Shown here piece by piece: positions 28,252-38,392 of a DNA stretch of 64,000 bases. Numbering within the stretch: position 1 is the first letter of the stretch; every line of letters starts with the position of its first letter. Origin of the DNA: Clostridium sp. (GTDB lineage: Bacteria > Bacillota > Clostridia > Clostridiales > Clostridiaceae); the NCBI RefSeq assembly GCF_017888565.1, contig NZ_JAGHFX010000004.1, forward strand, positions 62,001-126,000. Direction: 5' to 3'. A program made the translations under genes and the position numbers. The notes below the pieces were generated by a model. That model was not told where the DNA came from. It worked only from the letters and a program-made list of their open reading frames with translations, and searched no databases.

Positions 28252-29595
28252 CTATATTTTACTTAATATTAAATCTGCTAATCCATGTGCCATTTTATCT
28301 ATTTCTTCTTGGTTTTCACCTTCAAGCATAACTCTAACTAGTGGCTCTGTTCCTGAAGGTCTTATTAAAACTCTACCTGCACCATGCAGTGCTTCTTCTA
28401 TTTTCTTTATTTCATTAATTATTTCTTCATCTTCTAAGTATATATTTTTCTTTTCGTTTGGAACTTTGGCATTAACTAAAACTTGAGGAAGTTCTTTCAT
28501 TATTCCAGCTAATTCACTTAATGTTTTCCCACTTCTCTTTTTTATAGCTGCAACTTGAAGAGCTGTAACTAATCCATCACCAGTTGTATTATAATCTAAG
28601 AATATTATATGTCCAGATTGTTCTCCACCTAAAATATAACCATCCTTAACCATTTCTTCTAATACATATCTGTCTCCAACTTTAGTCTTTATTGTCTTTA
28701 TATTTTCTTTCTTACAAGCAATATCTAACCCTAAGTTACTCATTACTGTAACAACTAAAGTATCATCCTTAAGTTTTCCTAAATCCTTAAGATGTTTTGC
28801 ACATAGCATTAGTATGAAATCCCCATTTATAAGATTTCCTTTTTCATCTACAGCTAAACATCTATCTGCATCTCCATCAAAAGCAAATCCTAGATCACAT
28901 TTTTTTCTTACAACATAATCTTGTAATTCTTCTGGATGAGTTGATCCACAGTTTTCATTTATATTTGTTCCATCTGGATTATCGTTTATAACATAAACTT
29001 CCGCTCCAAGTTGTCTAAATGCCTTTACTGCGGCTTTGTAACATGCTCCATTCGCACAATCTAAAGCTACTCTTAAGCCTTTTAAATCTACTGGAATTGT
29101 TGATAATGCATAATCAGTATATTCGTCAAGAGCTCCAACTTCCATAGATGATCTTCCTAAGTTATGTCCTGTTGGGCTTGGCACTCCTTCAAAGCCACTT
29201 TCTATAACTCTTTGGATTTCATCTTCTAGTTCATCTTGTAACTTATATCCTTTATTATCAAAAAACTTTATACCATTATATTCTACAGGATTATGTGATG
29301 CTGAAATCATTATACCTGCATCAGCATTATACTCTCTTATTAAATGTGCTACTGCTGGAGTTGGAACAACGCCTAATATAACAGCTTCTGCTCCTACTGA
29401 TAGTATTCCTGATACTAAAGCTGCTTCTAGCATATCTCCTGATATTCTTGTATCTTTAGCAACTAATATTTTTGGCTTGTGAGTTCCTTCTGTTAATACA
29501 TAAGCTCCTGCTCTCCCTAAGCCATACGCTATTTCAGATGTTAATTCTGTATTGGCAATACCTCTAACTCCATCTGTCCCAAACATTCTACCCAT
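28252..29595 (-). CDS. glmM: Phosphoglucosamine mutase
   Basis: Converts glucosamine-6-phosphate to glucosamine-1-phosphate for UDP-GlcNAc. 447 residues. Starts [15 protein letters not shown]. The phosphoserine loop is [15 protein letters not shown], the metal loop [14 protein letters not shown], the sugar loop LGGEQSGH, and the phosphate-binding C-terminus [12 protein letters not shown]. In many Firmicutes glmM follows cdaA-cdaR; here those genes lie about 10 kb away in a separate unit. ATG after GTGAGGT. Confidence 0.97.
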   Translation of the reverse strand: MGRMFGTDGVRGIANTELTSEIAYGLGRAGAYVLTEGTHKPKILVAKDTRISGDMLEAALVSGILSVGAEAVILGVVPTPAVAHLIREYNADAGIMISASHNPVEYNGIKFFDNKGYKLQDELEDEIQRVIESGFEGVPSPTGHNLGRSSMEVGALDEYTDYALSTIPVDLKGLRVALDCANGACYKAAVKAFRQLGAEVYVINDNPDGTNINENCGSTHPEELQDYVVRKKCDLGFAFDGDADRCLAVDEKGNLINGDFILMLCAKHLKDLGKLKDDTLVVTVMSNLGLDIACKKENIKTIKTKVGDRYVLEEMVKDGYILGGEQSGHIIFLDYNTTGDGLVTALQVAAIKKRSGKTLSELAGIMKELPQVLVNAKVPNEKKNIYLEDEEIINEIKKIEEALHGAGRVLIRPSGTEPLVRVMLEGENQEEIDKMAHGLADLILSKI

Positions 29596-29711
29596 ATTTT
29601 TTTACCTCACTTTTTCTATTGGTTTATTGGTTTTACATAATGTCCTAATAAATAGTATACATTCCCAATTGATATATTACAACTTTATTATTATTACAAC
29701 TTTATTATATT

Positions 29712-30011
29712 CTACTTCTCTTCTAGTCTATCTAAAATTAAGTTATATCCTCCAGTACCATAATTCAAACATTTATTCACTCTGCTTATAGTTGCTGTAC
29801 TGGCTCCAGTCTCTTCTGCAATTTCCGTATATACCTTCTTTTCCTTTAACATCTTTGCAACATGCATCCTTTGTGCTAGTGCCTTAAGTTCGTTTATTGT
29901 TGCAACATCTTCAAAGAAATTATAGCAATCATCTATATTTTCTAACTTTAAAACAGCTTCAAAAAATAGATCTAGTTCTGGATTTTTAAGCTTGCTTTCT
30001 GCTTGACCCAA
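29712..30011 (-). CDS. TrpR-fold regulator, YerC/YecD family
   Basis: 99 residues from a TTG at 30011, eight bases after AAGGAG; the GTG three codons earlier lies inside the site. Helix-turn-helix of the TrpR type: LKALAQRMHVAKMLKEKKVYTEIAEETGASTATISRVNKCLNYG (the DNA-reading helix near residues 62-85). A small cytosolic DNA-binding protein whose targets are unknown. It is 116 bases upstream of glmM on the same strand, possibly with its own promoter. Confidence 0.82.
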   Translation of the reverse strand: MGQAESKLKNPELDLFFEAVLKLENIDDCYNFFEDVATINELKALAQRMHVAKMLKEKKVYTEIAEETGASTATISRVNKCLNYGTGGYNLILDRLEEK

Positions 30012-30105
30012 ATATCTCACTCCTTGTTTTCTTTTGAATACTACTAATAAATTATACCTATCTTTTTATTAGTTTACAACGTCATTACCTTGAAGTACTA
30101 TTTAT

Positions 30106-30939
30106 TTAAATTTCTGTATTTCTATCTCCCCTTGGATCTGTTAATTCTTTTAATCCCTTTTCCTTTAATTCATCATATATGGCCTTAGTTGGAACTAACC
30201 ACACTTCTCCTGTTCCTCTATATACATTAAGTAGACCTTCTCCATTGAGTGCAGTTCCTATTAATGTAGTTCCTGATTTTTCTACTGTAAATTCTATATT
30301 TGCACTTCTTAAAATAGCAAAATTACCATCTAACTTTAAAGTGTCTCTAAACATTTTACATCTTAATATTTCTTTATCTGGAACTGGTATTTCTAATACT
30401 ACTATTCCACTTCCCCTTAATTTAGTTTGGTATACTCCTTCATTTCCGAAAATTAATGAAGATACATTTTTATGCATTACGGGCTCTACTTCTATGCTCT
30501 CTTCACATGCATAAAATAATCCATCATCAACTATTATTTCTTCATCTTCTAGCTCTATTAAGGTAAAATGTCCAAAGGTTGGTTCTAAAAACACCTCACC
30601 AGTCCCCCTAATAATTGGCTTGAACATTGGCTCGCTTGTCACCTTACTTGAAAAAAACTTTTTACCAAGTCCTATAATTCCTCCTGTTTTATTTTCTATC
30701 TCTATATTCCCCTTCATATAACTTAGGGCTCCTGCTTCTATTTTAACAGAACTATCATCTAGTATTAATCTAATTTGTCTTAATTTAATTGATGATTTTT
30801 TCATAAAATCTAACTGGATTGATAAATTCAAATCATCCGATCCCTCTAAATCATCATACTCTAAAATTTGAAATATGGTATCACTTCTCATTTCTGATAC
30901 CATTGTCATCTTATTATTTGTATTGAACGAAGTTATCAT
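30106..30939 (-). CDS. AIM24 (DUF124) family protein
   Basis: 277 residues of repeated beta-strands with the family's internal Gly-rich turns: LSYMKGNIEIENKTGGIIGL, PIIRGTGEVFLEPTFGHFTL, LRGSGIVVLEIPVP, YRGTGEVWLVPTK. AIM24 domains are beta-sandwich proteins of uncertain function, related to a mitochondrial inner-membrane protein. Soluble. ATG after GAAGGGGG. A minus-strand neighbour of yerC-like and glmM but separated by 95 bases. Confidence 0.85.
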   Translation of the reverse strand: MITSFNTNNKMTMVSEMRSDTIFQILEYDDLEGSDDLNLSIQLDFMKKSSIKLRQIRLILDDSSVKIEAGALSYMKGNIEIENKTGGIIGLGKKFFSSKVTSEPMFKPIIRGTGEVFLEPTFGHFTLIELEDEEIIVDDGLFYACEESIEVEPVMHKNVSSLIFGNEGVYQTKLRGSGIVVLEIPVPDKEILRCKMFRDTLKLDGNFAILRSANIEFTVEKSGTTLIGTALNGEGLLNVYRGTGEVWLVPTKAIYDELKEKGLKELTDPRGDRNTEI

Positions 30940-31085
30940 AATATTTCCCCCTTCATCTATATTCTACCATAATTTTATATTTTCAAACTACCATACATTT
31001 TAATGTATATTCCACATGTAAATTTGGCAATATTAAGATATATCAATTAGTTCTAAAACTTTATTAAATTTGTTGGAGGTGCTTT

Positions 31086-31265
31086 ATGAAAGCAATTGTA
31101 TATGAAGGTATTAGGAATACTAGACATACAACAGACATAATAAATCAAGGAGTTTCTTCAAATAATGTAAATGACCAATCTAATGCATTTAACAATCAAA
31201 ATTACTCATCTAACATATTTAGCAGCAAAAATAATTCTTACATAAAAATAATATTAAAACCCTAA
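31086..31265 (+). pseudogene. Collapsed duplicate of the downstream alcohol dehydrogenase
   Basis: A 59-codon ORF with GGAGG upstream. Its first nine residues MKAIVYEGI are identical to the start of the dehydrogenase at 31681, and its last residues FSSKNNSYIKIILKP match the end of the same protein (FSNKKDNCIKVILKP). The middle 330 residues are missing and replaced by about 30 Asn/Ser-rich residues. The simplest reading is a tandem duplication that lost its centre while staying in frame. The intact ribosome binding site means a short peptide could still be made. Confidence 0.7.
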
Positions 31266-31361
31266 TATTTATCAGACTTTATTTCAATTCATCTATCAAC
31301 TGACTTTATAAATTTTCCTTGTATAAAAATTAGTAAATCTATCCTCATCTGAAAATTTAAT

Positions 31362-31405
31362 AGATATTGATTAAGGTATAGACACTATATCCTTAATCAA
31401 TATCT
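31362..31405. terminator. Hairpin between the remnant and the dehydrogenase
   Basis: Stem AGATATTGATTAAGG paired with CCTTAATCAATATCT (15 bases) around a 14-base loop. The sequence after it is AT-rich but lacks a clean T-run, so it could be a terminator for the remnant or a processing stem. The rest of 31266-31680 holds nothing else recognisable. Confidence 0.5.
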
Positions 31406-31680
31406 TAATAATATTTATATAACACCACTCTATTCTATTAATAATCAAACTCTCTTTTTCTATCATCTTAACATATTCTTTTTTCTATCAAATAAAATTA
31501 TTACAAGCTCTCACTTATATTTAATATTTCTCTTTTCAGGTAAAAAATTTAATTTTTATGGATAGGATTATCCTAACTATATAATATTTACTCTTCTTAA
31601 CTCCCCTTATTTTCCATGTATATTTTTTACAATGAATTGTAAAACTAAATTATATTTATTATATTCTTGGGAGGTATATT

Positions 31681-32811
31681 ATGAAAGCAATTGTTTATGA
31701 GGGTATTAAAGATGTTAGGGTTGAGAAAGTTGAAGATCCTAAAATACAGCATAGTGAAGATATAATAGTAAAAGTTACATCCACAGCAATATGTGGATCT
31801 GATCTTCATTTAATTAATGGCAGAGTTCCTAACCTTAAAAAGGGCTCAGTTTTAGGTCATGAAACTATGGGGATAGTTGAAGAAGTGGGCAAAGATGTAG
31901 AAAAAGTAAAAAAAGGCGATAGAGTTATTGTCCCTTTCCCAGTTTCTTGTGGACATTGTTGGTATTGTGATCATGATTTATATTCACAATGTGACAATTC
32001 TAATCCATATGGAGAAGTTGGTGGTTTATTTGGATATAGTGATACCTTTGGCGGCTATGATGGGGGGCAGGCTGAGTATTTAAGAGTTCCTTTTGCTAAT
32101 GTTGGACCTACAATAGTTCCTGATGAACTTGAAGATGAACAAGTATTATTTTTAACTGATATATTACCAACATCTTATTGGGGTGTTGAAATGAGTTGTA
32201 TGAAAAAAGGAGATACTGTTGTAGTACTTGGATGTGGTCCAGTTGGACTTTTATCTATAAAGTGGGCAATATTTAAAGGTGCAAAAAGAGTTATAGCTGT
32301 AGATTGTGTAGATTATAGATTAAACCACGCTAAAAGCTATAAAGGTGTAGAAACTGTTAATTTAGAAGATTATGATGATACTGGAGAATACCTAAAAGAA
32401 TTAACTAATGGTGGTGCTGATGTGGTAATTGATTGCGTTGGTATGGACGGTAAAATGTCTACATTTGAAAAAATAGAATCTATGCTGAAACTACAAGGAG
32501 GCTCAAAATCTGCAATAGAAATTGCTAGTAGGGCTGTTAGAAAATGTGGTACTGTCTCCATGGTTGGAGTTTACGGTGCTAGATATAACTTATTTCCACT
32601 TGGAGATTTCTTTTCTAGAAATGTAACTTTAAAAATGGGGCAATGTCCAGCTCAAGCATATGTTGATCCAATATTAAAACTTATACAAGAAGGTAAATTC
32701 GATGCTACAGATATCATAACACACAAAATAGCATTAGATAATGGTGACCATGCATATGATATTTTTAGTAATAAAAAAGATAACTGCATAAAGGTAATAT
32801 TAAAACCTTGA
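31681..32811 (+). CDS. Zinc-dependent alcohol dehydrogenase (MDR family)
   Basis: 376 residues, cytosolic NAD(P)-dependent medium-chain dehydrogenase. Catalytic zinc site Cys in STAICGSDLHL and GHETMG; structural zinc cysteines in CGHCWYCDHDLYSQC; Rossmann motif VVVLGCGPVGLLS. The long form with the insertion FGYSDTFGGYDGGQAEYLRVP resembles glutathione-independent formaldehyde dehydrogenase-like members. Substrate unknown. ATG after TGGGAGG. Monocistronic. A collapsed paralog lies just upstream. Confidence 0.92.
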   Translation: MKAIVYEGIKDVRVEKVEDPKIQHSEDIIVKVTSTAICGSDLHLINGRVPNLKKGSVLGHETMGIVEEVGKDVEKVKKGDRVIVPFPVSCGHCWYCDHDLYSQCDNSNPYGEVGGLFGYSDTFGGYDGGQAEYLRVPFANVGPTIVPDELEDEQVLFLTDILPTSYWGVEMSCMKKGDTVVVLGCGPVGLLSIKWAIFKGAKRVIAVDCVDYRLNHAKSYKGVETVNLEDYDDTGEYLKELTNGGADVVIDCVGMDGKMSTFEKIESMLKLQGGSKSAIEIASRAVRKCGTVSMVGVYGARYNLFPLGDFFSRNVTLKMGQCPAQAYVDPILKLIQEGKFDATDIITHKIALDNGDHAYDIFSNKKDNCIKVILKP

Positions 32812-32837
32812 TAGTATTTTACAAAGCAAAATAGTTA

Positions 32838-32990
32838 AAGATTGAAAAGTGAAGAATGAAAAAGTTAAGGATGTTTTGCTTCTCAAAACTTAGAATACAT
32901 TAGTGCAAAACACTATTTTTCTAAAAATCCATTGAGGATTTTCACCTTCACTCTTTCACTTTTTCCCCCTTTCACTTTTCACTATTAATT
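32838..32990. repeat. Intergenic inverted repeats and hairpins after the dehydrogenase
   Basis: Words of the AAAGTGAA type in direct orientation at the left (GAAAAGTGAAGAATGAAAAAG) and inverted at the right (CTTTCACTTTTTCCCCC, CTTTCACTTTTCACT), enclosing GTTTTGC/GCAAAAC and AAAATCC-ATTGA-GGATTTT stems. They probably serve as terminators for one or both convergent genes. No ORF here. Confidence 0.45.
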
Positions 32991-33131
32991 TAAAGTAGGA
33001 ATATAAGTTGACAAAGATAAATAGAATATGTGGAATAAGCATATAGCGAGCAATTACAAGCCTAGTACTTCTTTGCGTATCTATTTAGCTTATGTAATAT
33101 ATCTAGTTATCGTAGTCTTTACATTCTCAGT

Positions 33132-34202
33132 TTAAATGTATTCCTTAGCTTCTTCTTCTCCTGTCATAACTCTTATTGCTCCTTGAGCTAAGGCTAATAA
33201 TTCATCTTCTCCTGGATAAATTGTAATAGGTGCTATCCATCCTACTCTTTTCTTTAATTCATCTATAACTTTTTCTGAATAAGCTATTCCACCTGTGAAT
33301 ATTATTCTATCAACTTTTCCTTCTAAAACTGTTGCCATTTCTCCAATCGATTTAGAAATTTGATATATAAATGCATCGAAACAAATCTCTGCTTCTCTAT
33401 TTCCTTCTGTTGCTAATTTTAATACATCTCTAGCATCATTTGTATTTAAATATGCTACAAATCCGCCTTTTCCAACTGCCTTAGTATATACTTCTTGCTC
33501 TGTAAATTTACCGCTATAGCACATTTTTATAAGCGCTCCTACTGGCAGCGAACCTGCTCTTTCTGGCGAAAATGGGCCTTCTCCGTCTAAAGCATTATTT
33601 ACATCTACTACTTTTCCATTTTTATGAGCTCCTACTGAAACTCCGCCTCCCATATGAACAACTATTAGGTTTAAATCTGTATATTTAATTCCTGATTCCT
33701 TTGCATATCTTTTAGCTACAGCTTTTTGATTCAATGCATGAAATTTACTAACCCTTGGTAGTTCAGGAACACCTGAAATTCTTGCAACTTCATTAAGTTC
33801 ATCAACAACAACTGGATCTACTATGAAAGCTGGTATATTCAGTTCATTACCTATTTGGTTTGCAATTATTCCCCCTAAATTTGAAGCATGCTGTCCTTGC
33901 ACACCATCTTTTAAATCCTGAAGCATTTTTTCATTAACTTTATAAGTACCACTTTCCATAGGTTTTAGCATTCCACCTCTACCTACTACTGCATCCAAAG
34001 TGTTTATGTCAAAATTCTTTTCTTTTAATACATTTACTATTATATCTTTTCTGAATTTAAATTGATCATATATTGTTTCATATTTTGATATTTCCTCTGA
34101 TGAGTGTCTTAAAGTTTCCACTAATACTTCTTGCTCTCCATCATATACCCCTATTTTAGTTGATGTTGAACCTGGATTTATTATAAGTAATTTTAAAGCC
34201 AT
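33132..34202 (-). CDS. buk: Butyrate kinase, downstream copy
   Basis: Makes butyrate and ATP from butyryl-phosphate, the last energy-yielding step of butyrate fermentation. 356 residues, ASKHA fold: [19 protein letters not shown] (phosphate 1), [48 protein letters not shown], and the C-terminal adenosine loop [11 protein letters not shown] after AGGAGG. It follows a second, similar kinase by 20 bases. All motifs are intact, so it is probably functional. Confidence 0.95.
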   Translation of the reverse strand: MALKLLIINPGSTSTKIGVYDGEQEVLVETLRHSSEEISKYETIYDQFKFRKDIIVNVLKEKNFDINTLDAVVGRGGMLKPMESGTYKVNEKMLQDLKDGVQGQHASNLGGIIANQIGNELNIPAFIVDPVVVDELNEVARISGVPELPRVSKFHALNQKAVAKRYAKESGIKYTDLNLIVVHMGGGVSVGAHKNGKVVDVNNALDGEGPFSPERAGSLPVGALIKMCYSGKFTEQEVYTKAVGKGGFVAYLNTNDARDVLKLATEGNREAEICFDAFIYQISKSIGEMATVLEGKVDRIIFTGGIAYSEKVIDELKKRVGWIAPITIYPGEDELLALAQGAIRVMTGEEEAKEYI

Positions 34203-34222
34203 TTTAACGTCCTCCTAACTGC

Positions 34223-35293
34223 TTATTTATATTCTTTAGCTATCTCTTCTCCCCTCAAAACTCTTAAAGTTCCTTGAGCTAAAGCTAACAGCTCGTCTTC
34301 CCCTGGATAAACCGTAATTGGTGCTATAAAACCTACTCTGGTATTTAAATCAAATATAAGCTGCTTCCAATAAGCTATTCCGCCTGTAACTATAATTCTA
34401 TTTACTTTTCCTTCTAAAACTGTTGCCATTTCACCTATTGCTTTTGCAATTTGATAAACAAATGCATTATAGTACTTTATAGCCTCTTCTCTTCCTTCAT
34501 TTACCCAATCTTCTAATTCTATAGCATCATTTGTATTTAAATATGCTACAAACCCACCTTTTCCAACTATCTTGCTATATATTTCTTTTTCTGTATATTT
34601 ACCACTAAAGCATAACTTAATTAATTCACCAATTGGAACACTTCCTGCTCTTTCTGGTGAAAATGGTCCTTCTCCATCTAAGGCATTATTTACATCAATT
34701 ACTCTTCCATTTTTATGAGCTCCTATTGAAACTCCTCCCCCTATATGTACTACTATTAAATTTAAATTATCATAACTTTTTCCAGATTCTATCCCATATC
34801 TTTTTGCAACTGCTTTTTGATTTAAAGCGTGAAATTTACTAACTCTTGGTAATTCAGGTACTCCGGATAATCTTGCTACGTCTTCTAATTCATCAACAAC
34901 TACTGGGTCAACTATATATGCTGGTATATCTAATTCTTTAGCAATTTCATTTGAAATTATTCCACCTAAGTTAGAAGCATGTTGTCCTTGTACTCCAACC
35001 TTTAAATCTTCTAACATAATTTCATTTACTAAATATGTTCCGCCTTCCATTGGCTTTAGCATTCCGCCTCTACCAACGATTGCATTTAGGGTCTTTATGT
35101 CAATATTATTTTCCTCTAATGCCTTTATAATTATTTCTTTTCTAAATAGGAACTGATTATAAATACTATCATATTTTCCTATTTCTTCTGCGGAATGTCT
35201 TAAGGTTTTAACAAAAACCTCTTTTTCATCTTGGTAAACACCAATTTTAGTTGAAGTTGATCCTGGATTGATAATTAATAGTTTGTAAGACAT
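34223..35293 (-). CDS. buk: Butyrate kinase, upstream copy
   Basis: A second 356-residue butyrate kinase with the same motif set ([57 protein letters not shown]). It diverges from its neighbour mainly in the helices after residue 230. Same length, adjacent and colinear, so this is a tandem duplication. It lies 26 bases after ptb. The pair may differ in acyl preference (butyrate, isobutyrate or other branched acids), which is an inference. Confidence 0.94.
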   Translation of the reverse strand: MSYKLLIINPGSTSTKIGVYQDEKEVFVKTLRHSAEEIGKYDSIYNQFLFRKEIIIKALEENNIDIKTLNAIVGRGGMLKPMEGGTYLVNEIMLEDLKVGVQGQHASNLGGIISNEIAKELDIPAYIVDPVVVDELEDVARLSGVPELPRVSKFHALNQKAVAKRYGIESGKSYDNLNLIVVHIGGGVSIGAHKNGRVIDVNNALDGEGPFSPERAGSVPIGELIKLCFSGKYTEKEIYSKIVGKGGFVAYLNTNDAIELEDWVNEGREEAIKYYNAFVYQIAKAIGEMATVLEGKVNRIIVTGGIAYWKQLIFDLNTRVGFIAPITVYPGEDELLALAQGTLRVLRGEEIAKEYK

Positions 35294-35319
35294 AACAAAG
35301 TCTCCCCCATATTCTTATA

Positions 35320-36228
35320 TTATTTTTTTGCTTCTGCAACTAATGCAGCTAGCGCAATGGAGTGTACCTTTGTTTCAAAACTATCAGCTCGTGATGTCAA
35401 AATTACAGGTGAAGATGTTCCAACTAAAAGTCCTCCATTTCTTGATTTTGATGTATATGTTAATGTTTTGTACATAACATTTGCTGTTTCAATATTTGGA
35501 AGTAAAATTACATCTGCTTTTCCTGCTACTTTTCCTGTTATTCCTTTATGATGTGCAGCTTCTTCTGATAAGGCATTATCTAGAGCTAAAGGCCCGTCCA
35601 CTATACAGCCTTTAATTTGCCCTCTATCATTCATCTTTGATAATAATGATGCATCTATTGTTGCTGGCATATCTGGATTAACTACCTCTACTGCACATAC
35701 TGGCGCTACTTTAGGAAGCTCTATTCCACAAGCATGGGCAACATCTACTGCATTATTTAATATTTGAACCTTTGCTTTTAAATCTGGATACGTATTAAAT
35801 GCTGCATCAGTTAATAAAATTAATCTATCTATTCCTTCTATTTCAAAGACAGCAACATGAGACATAAGTTTTCCTGTTCTTAAACCTACTTCTTTATTAA
35901 GAACACTCCTTAAAAATGTAGCTGTATCTACTAATCCTTTCATAACCATATCAGCTTCACCAGATGATACTAACCTTATAGCTTCTAAAGCTGCCTTGCT
36001 TACATTTGATTCATTCACAATTTCAAATTGTGTAAGATCCATATCAATCTTATCAGCTATCTCTTTTATTTTTATTGAATCTCCTACTAATATTGCATCT
36101 GCAATTCCTCTTTCCTTAGCGGCTTTAATTGCTTCTAATACCGGTTCATCTTGTGCCACTGCTACTGCTACTTTCTTTTTAGCACAATTATTGACCTTTT
36201 TTAATAAGTCATCAAAATTCTTACTCAT
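35320..36228 (-). CDS. ptb: Phosphate butyryltransferase
   Basis: Converts butyryl-CoA and phosphate to butyryl-phosphate. 302 residues, PTA/PTB family. Features: VAVAVAQDEPVLEAIKAAKE, DMVMKGLVDTATFLRSVLNKE, ILLTDAAFNTYPDL, CAVEVVNPDMPATIDA, and CIVDGPLALDNALS. First gene of ptb-buk-buk, ATG after AAGGGGTG. A Rex-like operator lies about 120 bases upstream. Confidence 0.95.
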   Translation of the reverse strand: MSKNFDDLLKKVNNCAKKKVAVAVAQDEPVLEAIKAAKERGIADAILVGDSIKIKEIADKIDMDLTQFEIVNESNVSKAALEAIRLVSSGEADMVMKGLVDTATFLRSVLNKEVGLRTGKLMSHVAVFEIEGIDRLILLTDAAFNTYPDLKAKVQILNNAVDVAHACGIELPKVAPVCAVEVVNPDMPATIDASLLSKMNDRGQIKGCIVDGPLALDNALSEEAAHHKGITGKVAGKADVILLPNIETANVMYKTLTYTSKSRNGGLLVGTSSPVILTSRADSFETKVHSIALAALVAEAKK

Positions 36229-36315
36229 TTCTGCACCCCTTATATTACTAGTGTAAATTTATTTTAATAATTAAATATTATTCTAAGAATTAAGAATTTT
36301 CTTTCTTTAATATCT

Positions 36316-36367
36316 ATTATAATCCTTAATTACTATTTACACACCACTTTTGTTAAATTTATATCAA
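36316..36367 (-). promoter_or_regulatory. Candidate ptb promoter with Rex-like operator
   Basis: On the minus strand, TTGATATAAATTTAACAA (36350-36367) matches the Rex consensus TTGTTAANNNNTTAACAA at 12 of 14 defined positions. A TATAAT lies at 36316-36321, but its -35 is poor. Rex would link butyrate formation to NADH/NAD ratio. By-eye match only. Confidence 0.4.
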
Positions 36368-36413
36368 TAATTAATATAAATTACAAATATTTACCTTTAT
36401 ATTGTAACAAAAA

Positions 36414-36443
36414 AAATTCTGAAAACTTAAATTTTCAGAATTT
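36414..36443 (-). terminator. Terminator of the flavoprotein gene
   Basis: Stem AAATTCTGAAAA/TTTTCAGAATTT with a 6-base loop and a T-run on the minus strand, 10 bases past the stop. Confidence 0.8.
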
Positions 36444-36453
36444 TCCCAAATAT

Positions 36454-38055
36454 TTATTTCATTGGTTTATATTCTTGAATTATTTTCTCTGCAACCTTTA
36501 ATCCATCAACTGCAGCTGATATTATACCACCTGCAAATCCAGCTCCTTCTCCTGCTGGGAATAAGCCTTTCATAGATATACTTTGCAAGTTTTCGTCTCT
36601 TGTCATTCTAATCGGAGCAGATGTTCTTGTCTCTATTCCTGTTAAAACTGAGTCATAGTTTCCATATCCCTTTATTTTTTTATCAAAATCAATTATACCT
36701 TCTTTCAATGCTTCTATTACGTATTCCGGAAGGCATTCTCTTAAATCCTTAAACACATATCCTGCTGTATAACTAGGAGTGACAGAACCAAGCTTTGTAC
36801 TTACTTTATCTTGCATAAAATCTCCAACTAATTGCACTGGAGCTTTATATCTTCCTCCTCCCACCTTAAATGCTAGGCTTTCATAATGTCTTTGGAATTC
36901 CATTCCTCTAAGTGGCGAATCACCTTCAAAGTCATCTGGTCCCACAGTAACAACTAATGCTGAATTTGCATTAGCTAAATCTCTAGCATGATAACTCATA
37001 CCATTTGATACTAATCTTTCATTTTCTGATGCCGCTGCAACTACAACTCCACCTGGGCACATGCAAAATGAATATACAGCTCTCTTAAGCTTTTCACTTT
37101 GATATGTTAATCTATATTCAGCTGCCTTAAGCCTTGGATGCTGATACATATCTCCATATTGACTTTTATTTATTAGCTCTTGTGGATGTTCTATTCTAAC
37201 ACCAATTGCAAAAGCTTTTGGCTGCATAAAGACATCTCTTTTATGTAGCATTTCATATGTATCCCTTGAACTATGCCCTATTGCAATAATAAGATTTTCA
37301 CACTCTATTTCTTTCCCATTTACTATAATAGATTTTACTCTATCCTCTTCCGTTTTTATATCCTCTAATTTAGATGAAAATAAAACTTCTCCACCTAATT
37401 CCTTTATTCTTTCTCTAATATTCTTAACTACACCTTTTAAAAGATCTGTTCCAACGTGAGGTTTTGCAACATAAGTAATTTCTTCTGGTGCTCCAGCTCT
37501 AACCAATTCTTTTAATACATAATCGCATCTTGTATCTTTGATTCTTGTAGTTAACTTACCATCTGAAAAGGCTCCAGCTCCACCTTCTCCAAATTGAACA
37601 TTAGACTCTGTATTTAATTCACCAGTTTCCCAAAACTTATCAACAGTCTCAGTTCTTTTATCCACATCTTCTCCACGTTCTATAACTAGCGGCTTATATC
37701 CCTTCTCTGCTAATAGTAATGCTGCAAATATTCCTGCTGGTCCAAATCCAACTACTACTGGTCTATTTTTTAATTCCTTATCTCCTGAAACTATCTCAGC
37801 ATTATAAGATGGTACCTCAAACTTTACATCTTTATCTTTCAATCTATTAACTAATTTTTCTTCATTTTTATGTTGTATTTCTACACAATATATGTACTTT
37901 ATATCATTTTTCTTTCTAGCATCTAGGCTTTCTTTTATTATTTTAAGATTTTTTATTTCCTCTTCTGAAATTTTTAATTTCTTAGACACCTTTTTAATTA
38001 ATGCATTTTTATCTTCATCTATCTTTAAAGCTACATTATTAACTCTAATGGACAT
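36454..38055 (-). CDS. FAD-dependent oxidoreductase (COG2509 family)
   Basis: 533 residues, cytosolic. An N-terminal 95-residue domain precedes a dinucleotide-binding motif VVVGFGPAGIFAALLLAEKG. Then come GGAGAFSDGKLTTR, the second FAD motif LIIAIGHSSRDTY, and a C-terminal LFPAGEGAGFAGGIISAAVDG. COG2509 members are uncharacterised FAD dehydrogenases related to HI0933/GidA-like flavoproteins. Substrate unknown. ATG after AAAGGAG. Single gene with its own terminator. Confidence 0.85.
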   Translation of the reverse strand: MSIRVNNVALKIDEDKNALIKKVSKKLKISEEEIKNLKIIKESLDARKKNDIKYIYCVEIQHKNEEKLVNRLKDKDVKFEVPSYNAEIVSGDKELKNRPVVVGFGPAGIFAALLLAEKGYKPLVIERGEDVDKRTETVDKFWETGELNTESNVQFGEGGAGAFSDGKLTTRIKDTRCDYVLKELVRAGAPEEITYVAKPHVGTDLLKGVVKNIRERIKELGGEVLFSSKLEDIKTEEDRVKSIIVNGKEIECENLIIAIGHSSRDTYEMLHKRDVFMQPKAFAIGVRIEHPQELINKSQYGDMYQHPRLKAAEYRLTYQSEKLKRAVYSFCMCPGGVVVAAASENERLVSNGMSYHARDLANANSALVVTVGPDDFEGDSPLRGMEFQRHYESLAFKVGGGRYKAPVQLVGDFMQDKVSTKLGSVTPSYTAGYVFKDLRECLPEYVIEALKEGIIDFDKKIKGYGNYDSVLTGIETRTSAPIRMTRDENLQSISMKGLFPAGEGAGFAGGIISAAVDGLKVAEKIIQEYKPMK

Positions 38056-38348
38056 ATTATAATCTCCTTTCTATAAGTTACTGTATATAAATTTAGTTAA
38101 ATGTAAAAACTTTATTTTAACTTATATATAATTTAAATTAAACATTAATTTGTTAGCACTTATTTTAACATAAATTTATTATTAATAGTATTATTTTTAT
38201 ATGTTTTATTTGTTACTATTTTCTTATAATGAACAATCTACATCATTCTATTTTATAAGCAGCTTAAGACAAAAAATGAATATCCATAACTCTTATTACT
38301 TTTTCTCTTTGTTTAGTTTTAATGTAAAATTTTATCCTTTTTAATCCA
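38056..38348. other. Intergenic region upstream of the flavoprotein gene
   Basis: About 290 bases, very AT-rich, no ORF or recognisable structured RNA. It presumably carries the promoter of the COG2509 gene. Confidence 0.4.
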
Positions 38349-38351
38349 TAA

Positions 38352-38384
38352 AAAAGATACATAGAAAATAACTATGTATCTTTT
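38352..38384 (-). terminator. Terminator of cdaA-cdaR
   Basis: Stem AAAAGATACATAG/CTATGTATCTTTT with a 7-base loop and T/A-runs, just past the cdaR stop. Confidence 0.8.
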
Positions 38385-38392
38385 CACTTAAA

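Noticed and set aside
32838..32990. CRISPR-like short repeats
   Set aside because: Repeat words are irregular, inverted rather than regularly spaced, and there are no unique spacers or cas genes.
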